A stretch of 64,000 bases of DNA from Candidatus Kryptoniota bacterium. GTDB lineage: Bacteria > Bacteroidota > Ignavibacteria > Kryptoniales > JAKASW01. This document shows, in pieces, positions 60,516-64,000 of this stretch. The stretch spans positions 1-64,000 of the forward strand of contig JAHECO010000016.1 of the NCBI GenBank assembly GCA_024641705.1, written 5' to 3'. The notes under the pieces are model-generated. The model was not told the DNA's origin. It saw nothing but the letters and a program-made list of their open reading frames with translations, and searched no databases. How positions within the stretch are numbered: position 1 is the stretch's first letter; every line of letters begins with the position of its first letter. The position numbers and the translations under genes were made by a program.

Positions 60516-63098
60516 TTATTGGTAAGACGATATTGTCGGTATCTCCACCCCTACCCTGAAGTAGAACATCCAGGGAGTAGACAGCGTCTGAAGCCGCGCG
60601 CCCCTGCCTGGATAGAATGCCTTGCCGGCGCTAACCTCCAGCGGACCAATGGGGGTATCGAATCCGAGCGACATCCCTATTCCCTGCTTCAGCGTCTTCA
60701 GGACAATGTTTTCCTGCTGCGCCCACACGTCACCCAGGTCGAACTCCCCGGAAAGGTATGTGTCGAAGAAAATCTTCACCGGAAGTTTAACGCGCAACTC
60801 CGCGCTTGCCAGAAATATCTGTCTTCCCCGCAGCGCATCTTCCATCAGACCATAAAACAAATCCTGTCCCCCCAGGCTGAACTGGCGCGTGATCGGAAGC
60901 GAGTTGTCGCCGAAACCAAATATATAGTGCTGCTTCAGGGTAAAATTCGAGAAGGCCGTCTGGTAGGTTTCGTAGTCAAAATAGATTCTCGAGAACGACA
61001 TTTCGCTGTTGAGACCTTTCAACGAAGTCTCGAAGAAAACGTTGCTGAGGATGCCTGTTTTAGGAAAGGCGGATTTGTCTCTCGTGTCTACGAACGACCC
61101 GAGCCTCAAATCCACCAGCCTGGAAGAAAAGGCTCCGACATAATTCTCCAGCGACCTGATTTTGTCCCAGCCGTAGTCGAGTGTGGCACTAACAGTGCCG
61201 AAGCGTCTTATCTGACTCCCGATTGAAAGCTGAAAGCCCGAACGTATGATCCTGTATTCCCCGACCGATGCCAGGTTCCAGGCTGCGGGTTTAGCCGGAT
61301 CAGGCTGGTCTACGTAATAGCGCAGATCCCTGAAGCCCGTAAATGCATGGAAGTCATACGTGAGGTCGGTGTTTAGAATTCGTGTGGTGCCGAAGAACAT
61401 CTCACCCAGTCTGTCCCTCACACCTCCGGAGAATGAGAAGCCGGCTCTTGTCCCCGTGCCGAATAGGTCGTCATCGGACAAAGAGGCGAAGATCTGGCCG
61501 TTCCGTTCGTTGTCTGCTTTCAGCCCGAAGCGCAGCAGCCTGGAACTCTTCTCGGCAACGTCGATCGTAAGAGAGGTGGCGGGGTCGAAGTGGGTCCATA
61601 GAAGCACCTGGCTGAAGAGATTGGTGCTGTAGATGTTGTTGAGCCCCTGGATAGCCCTGCTCGTGGTAAAAATGTCGTCAGGGCCGAGAGGAAATTCGCG
61701 CTTAATGAGGAACGGCTTGGCGACCACATTTCCCCGTAGAGACACCATCGCGATCTCTCCTTCGTCGATCGTGATGTCGAGCGCGGAATTGACGGAATCA
61801 TAAACGACGCTCCTTAGACGCGCCATGCCGAGGTCGTTCCTGCGGTAAATCCACACCAGCTTTTCACACGCCCGGTTTATCTGGGCCGGCGTGACGTAGT
61901 GTCCGAGAAGATCGTCGAACGGTCTTATCAGCACGGAGTCAGGCATCCTGAATGCCCCATAGAACCTGACCCTTGACATCAGGAGCAGAGAGCCTGCGTC
62001 ATATGGAGGGAGACCCTGGAGGATGTCATCGGTCTGCAAGTGCACGCCCCCCGTAATGTTCGGCGCACCGCCCGGCATACCTCCCTTTTTCATCGATATC
62101 TGCAAGCGACTTCTGTAAAGCGAATCTATCTTCCCGACCTCGCCTTCGGCGGCCAGCTTTCCCTGCCGGATAAGTGAATCGAGATCGGTAAAATCAGACG
62201 CAAGATGGTCACCGAGGTTTGGGGTGATCACGACATCTGCCCTCTCCAGTTGCAGTCTCGTCGACAACTGCATCATTATGCTGGTCATCTGGTCGAGGGC
62301 ATCCCAGGGGGAATCGATGTTGGTCTCCGACCGCAGTGGGCTCGTCGTGTTTACCGCAATGACTATGTCCGCTCCCATGCTGCGGGCTACGTCAACAGGG
62401 ATATTGGATACGAGACCGCCGTCCACGAGCTGCAGCGAATCGGCACGAACAGGAGTAAACACGACCGGAACGGTTGAGCTAGCTCTCATGGCCTGAGCAA
62501 GATCGCCCGCAGATATCACGACGCGTTTCCCAGAGACCATGTCCGTAGCGACGGAGCGGAAAGGGATTTTCAAGTCGTCGAACGAACTGACCACGCGATA
62601 AGGAGCGTTGAGGACGAGGCGGGTCAGCAAAGTAGTCAGCCGCTGGCCGTTTGCCAGTGCAGTGGGCAGAATCGGCTCGAATCCGTTAAGCCTGATAACC
62701 AGGAAGCTCTGCTCTTCATCCTGCTTTTGCTGGAGGAAAAGATCACTGCGGCTTACCGCGTCGGAGAGCGCCAACAGCTGGTTCCAATCCTGCGCCAACG
62801 CTATGGAGTCCAGCTCATGCGGAGAATAGCCGGACGCAAACAAGCCGCCGATGATGCTTCCCATGCTTGTTCCGACGACCATATTCACCGGTATATGGGC
62901 GGCCTCAAGCGCTTGGAGAACGCCTATCTGCGAGATTCCTCGCGAGCCGCCGCCGGAAAGCACGAGAGCTACCCTCGGCCGGCTTTCCTCCACGTAAGGG
63001 AAGAACCTGCCGGCTATCCGGTAAGTCTGCCCCTGTGCCTGCAAGGCACTTAACGACAACGTGAGTGTCAGGAATATCGCTTTTCTGAATATGTTCAT
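60516..63098 (-). CDS. Patatin-like phospholipase fused to a BamA-type outer-membrane barrel
   Basis: An 860-residue protein with a signal peptide (residues 1-23), a patatin lipase domain, a POTRA-like segment and a C-terminal barrel. The patatin domain has the oxyanion motif GGGSRG (49-54), GTSMG with the catalytic Ser (76-80) and DGGLVSNIP with the catalytic Asp (226-228). The POTRA-like segment includes ALDITIDEGEIAMVSLRGN. The barrel has the Omp85 features RFGLKADNERNG, GIGMSLGFDTPIGPLEVSAG and a terminal aromatic-rich strand. This order matches type Vd (PlpD-like) proteins, in which an Omp85-type barrel carries an N-terminal lipase. Whether the lipase is released or stays periplasmic is unknown. 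The start at 63098 excludes a non-secreted upstream extension. Confidence 0.92.
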   Translation of the reverse strand: MNIFRKAIFLTLTLSLSALQAQGQTYRIAGRFFPYVEESRPRVALVLSGGGSRGISQIGVLQALEAAHIPVNMVVGTSMGSIIGGLFASGYSPHELDSIALAQDWNQLLALSDAVSRSDLFLQQKQDEEQSFLVIRLNGFEPILPTALANGQRLTTLLTRLVLNAPYRVVSSFDDLKIPFRSVATDMVSGKRVVISAGDLAQAMRASSTVPVVFTPVRADSLQLVDGGLVSNIPVDVARSMGADIVIAVNTTSPLRSETNIDSPWDALDQMTSIMMQLSTRLQLERADVVITPNLGDHLASDFTDLDSLIRQGKLAAEGEVGKIDSLYRSRLQISMKKGGMPGGAPNITGGVHLQTDDILQGLPPYDAGSLLLMSRVRFYGAFRMPDSVLIRPFDDLLGHYVTPAQINRACEKLVWIYRRNDLGMARLRSVVYDSVNSALDITIDEGEIAMVSLRGNVVAKPFLIKREFPLGPDDIFTTSRAIQGLNNIYSTNLFSQVLLWTHFDPATSLTIDVAEKSSRLLRFGLKADNERNGQIFASLSDDDLFGTGTRAGFSFSGGVRDRLGEMFFGTTRILNTDLTYDFHAFTGFRDLRYYVDQPDPAKPAAWNLASVGEYRIIRSGFQLSIGSQIRRFGTVSATLDYGWDKIRSLENYVGAFSSRLVDLRLGSFVDTRDKSAFPKTGILSNVFFETSLKGLNSEMSFSRIYFDYETYQTAFSNFTLKQHYIFGFGDNSLPITRQFSLGGQDLFYGLMEDALRGRQIFLASAELRVKLPVKIFFDTYLSGEFDLGDVWAQQENIVLKTLKQGIGMSLGFDTPIGPLEVSAGKAFYPGRGARLQTLSTPWMFYFRVGVEIPTISSYQ

Positions 63099-63141
63099 GA
63101 AAACTTTCAGGTAACCGGCTATGCAGTTTGAAATTGTATGA

Positions 63142-63172
63142 GAAATATAGCAAACGAGGGCGATTATCCGAA
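63142..63172 (-). promoter_or_regulatory. Possible promoter of the patatin-barrel gene
   Basis: TTC (63172-63170), 20 bases, TATATTTC (63149-63142), one base off the usual TTG. It is about 43 bases before the ATG. The rest of the gap up to 63387 shows only a short CCGGC/GCCGG hairpin. Confidence 0.3.
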
Positions 63173-63387
63173 GAGGCTTCACAAACCGGCGATGTGCCGG
63201 CGTCTCAGGCATTTATTCCCGAACACCTGGAACATCCAGACCGGTGACTCTTTCCGAAAGCATGTGACAGCGTTCCGGTGGAAGTTTCAAGGCGTAGCGT
63301 GCTTCGTATAATTCAATTGGCAACGAACGATGCGTCGGGAACCGTCCCACAGCCCCCAAATCCAGCGTCCCCCGTAGATATTGATCT

Positions 63388-63655
63388 CTAGCTCACAAGA
63401 GCTTCGAAAACAATGTAGCCCACAACCAGAAGGAGCACTATGAATGCTACCCAGAACGCGCGGTCCTTCAGGACCTTCACCTTCTTTCTCGACGTGGCGA
63501 ACAAACCGACAACCACAAAGACTGCTGCGTTGCAGTTTGCACATCTCTTGACTCTAATAATCCCCAGCGCCTTCAGGAAAGATTCTATAAAGGAAGAAGG
63601 GTAATCAGACTGCAGCTTGGAAACAAGCAAGGCAGTCCGGACATCTCTTAGTCAT
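63388..63655 (-). pseudogene. Small zinc-ribbon membrane protein, frameshifted near its start
   Basis: A well-placed ATG at 63655 (GAGGG about six to nine bases upstream) begins MTKRCPDC, then hits a stop 16 codons in. If one base is removed near 63631 the frame continues to 63388 and gives about 88 residues: CPDC, about 30 residues, CANC, then two hydrophobic helices ending LLLVVGYIVFEALVS. Two paired CxxC motifs make a coherent zinc ribbon, so the shifted frame is probably the original one. Translation could instead start at a TTG at 63630, losing the first CxxC. Function unknown; small double-CxxC membrane proteins are common and poorly characterised. Confidence 0.6.
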
Positions 63656-63863
63656 CTTGAATTCCCTCGTACTACACGTTCGCGGATCCGGCTTCCCCTC
63701 ACAGACGGATTCAATTGCAAACCGTTCATACCTGTTTAATTCTTAATCGGTGCGTTGACTTTACGCCCCCTGTCCTTAACCCTTTTCAAGCGACGGTCGT
63801 GCGTGCCGCCACATCTTGTTTCAGATCCGGTCGTTCCCATCCTTCCTGACGCACGGCCGGAGT

Positions 63864-63936
63864 GGGCACGGTGGGACTCGAACCCACAACCTCTGGCTCC
63901 GGAGGCCAACGCTCTATCCAATTGAGCTACGTGCCC
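63864..63936 (-). tRNA. tRNA-Arg (anticodon CCG)
   Basis: A cloverleaf is seen on the minus strand with acceptor GGGCACG/CGTGCCC, D arm TAGCTCAATTGGATAGAGC, anticodon loop CTCCGGA (anticodon CCG) and T arm GTGGG-TTCGAGT-CCCAC. CCA is not encoded. Confidence 0.96.
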
Positions 63937-63943
63937 TTTTGAA

Positions 63944-63972
63944 ATTATAACCATTTAACCTGCGAGTTTCAA
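63944..63972 (-). promoter_or_regulatory. Promoter of tRNA-Arg
   Basis: TTGAAA (63972-63967), 17 bases, TATAAT (63949-63944), a near-perfect sigma-70 promoter. The -10 box ends seven bases before the mature tRNA 5' end. Confidence 0.8.
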
Positions 63973-64000
63973 TTCAATTTTTAGTTCACAAGTACGCCGT

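Noticed and set aside
63287-63544. 85-codon frame on the minus strand starting MCKLQRSS
   Set aside because: It reads the zinc-ribbon protein gene in another frame. The chosen frame has the CxxC motif and two coherent membrane helices.

Overview
The window looks like ordinary chromosome from a Gram-negative bacterium of the Bacteroidota / Chlorobiota / Ignavibacteriota group. GC is moderate, estimated by eye at a little over 50%. The placement rests on a TonB-dependent receptor with an N-terminal carboxypeptidase-regulatory-like domain, GldF/GldG-like ABC exporter proteins, DUF5683 and DUF6263 proteins, a long class II aldolase, and promoters of the form TTG-N20-TANNTTTN, close to the Bacteroidota -33/-7 consensus. 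The genus is not determined. No insertion sequence, prophage, CRISPR array or rRNA was seen.

Layout, left to right. (1) 1-700: the 5' end of an unknown gene, tRNA-Val and tRNA-Gly, and a broken second tRNA-Gly copy containing a palindrome. (2) 705-4079: anmK (wall sugar recycling), nfo (DNA repair), kbl (glycine/threonine metabolism). (3) 4384-10081: a five-gene minus-strand unit of ECF sigma factor, zinc anti-sigma factor, Spy-like protein, RND adaptor and RND pump. (4) 10092-14276: an ABC exporter locus with a frameshifted ATPase, an ABC-2 permease, a GldG-like protein and a DUF4340 protein. (5) 14252-17912: DUF6263, a membrane Fe-S oxidoreductase of the HdrD type, and an SDR oxidoreductase. 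(6) 17949-20786: parA-parB-ridA-DUF5683. (7) 20745-25620: a thiamine salvage operon under a TPP riboswitch, encoding an outer-membrane receptor, thiamine pyrophosphokinase and a sodium:solute symporter. (8) 25789-30632: a large secreted Asp-box propeller protein, a GIY-YIG nuclease and a broken LysM lytic transglycosylase. (9) 30616-42670: a dense minus-strand run of LOG, trpG, trpE, threonine aldolase, lnt, membrane PHP protein, DedA, ispF, acylphosphatase, AlaX, CDF transporter and fructose-bisphosphate aldolase. (10) 42667-54862: rsmB, rpmE, acnA, glnA-lrp, icd, HIT, gltA, ctpA and tmk. The first three TCA steps sit beside glutamine synthetase and its likely Lrp-type regulator, which places 2-oxoglutarate supply next to nitrogen assimilation. 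(11) 54891-63972: AsmA-like protein, rsmA, PAP2 phosphatase, eno, patatin/beta-barrel protein, a frameshifted zinc-ribbon membrane protein and tRNA-Arg.

Envelope biology recurs: Lnt, AsmA, a TonB receptor, a patatin-barrel fusion, RND efflux and sigma/anti-sigma control. Three genes are interrupted by indels whose flanking frames remain intact, so assembly error and recent decay are both possible. Twelve likely transcription starts share the same promoter spacing. Two of these put the start codon where the transcript is expected to begin, and a third gives a leader of only a few bases.
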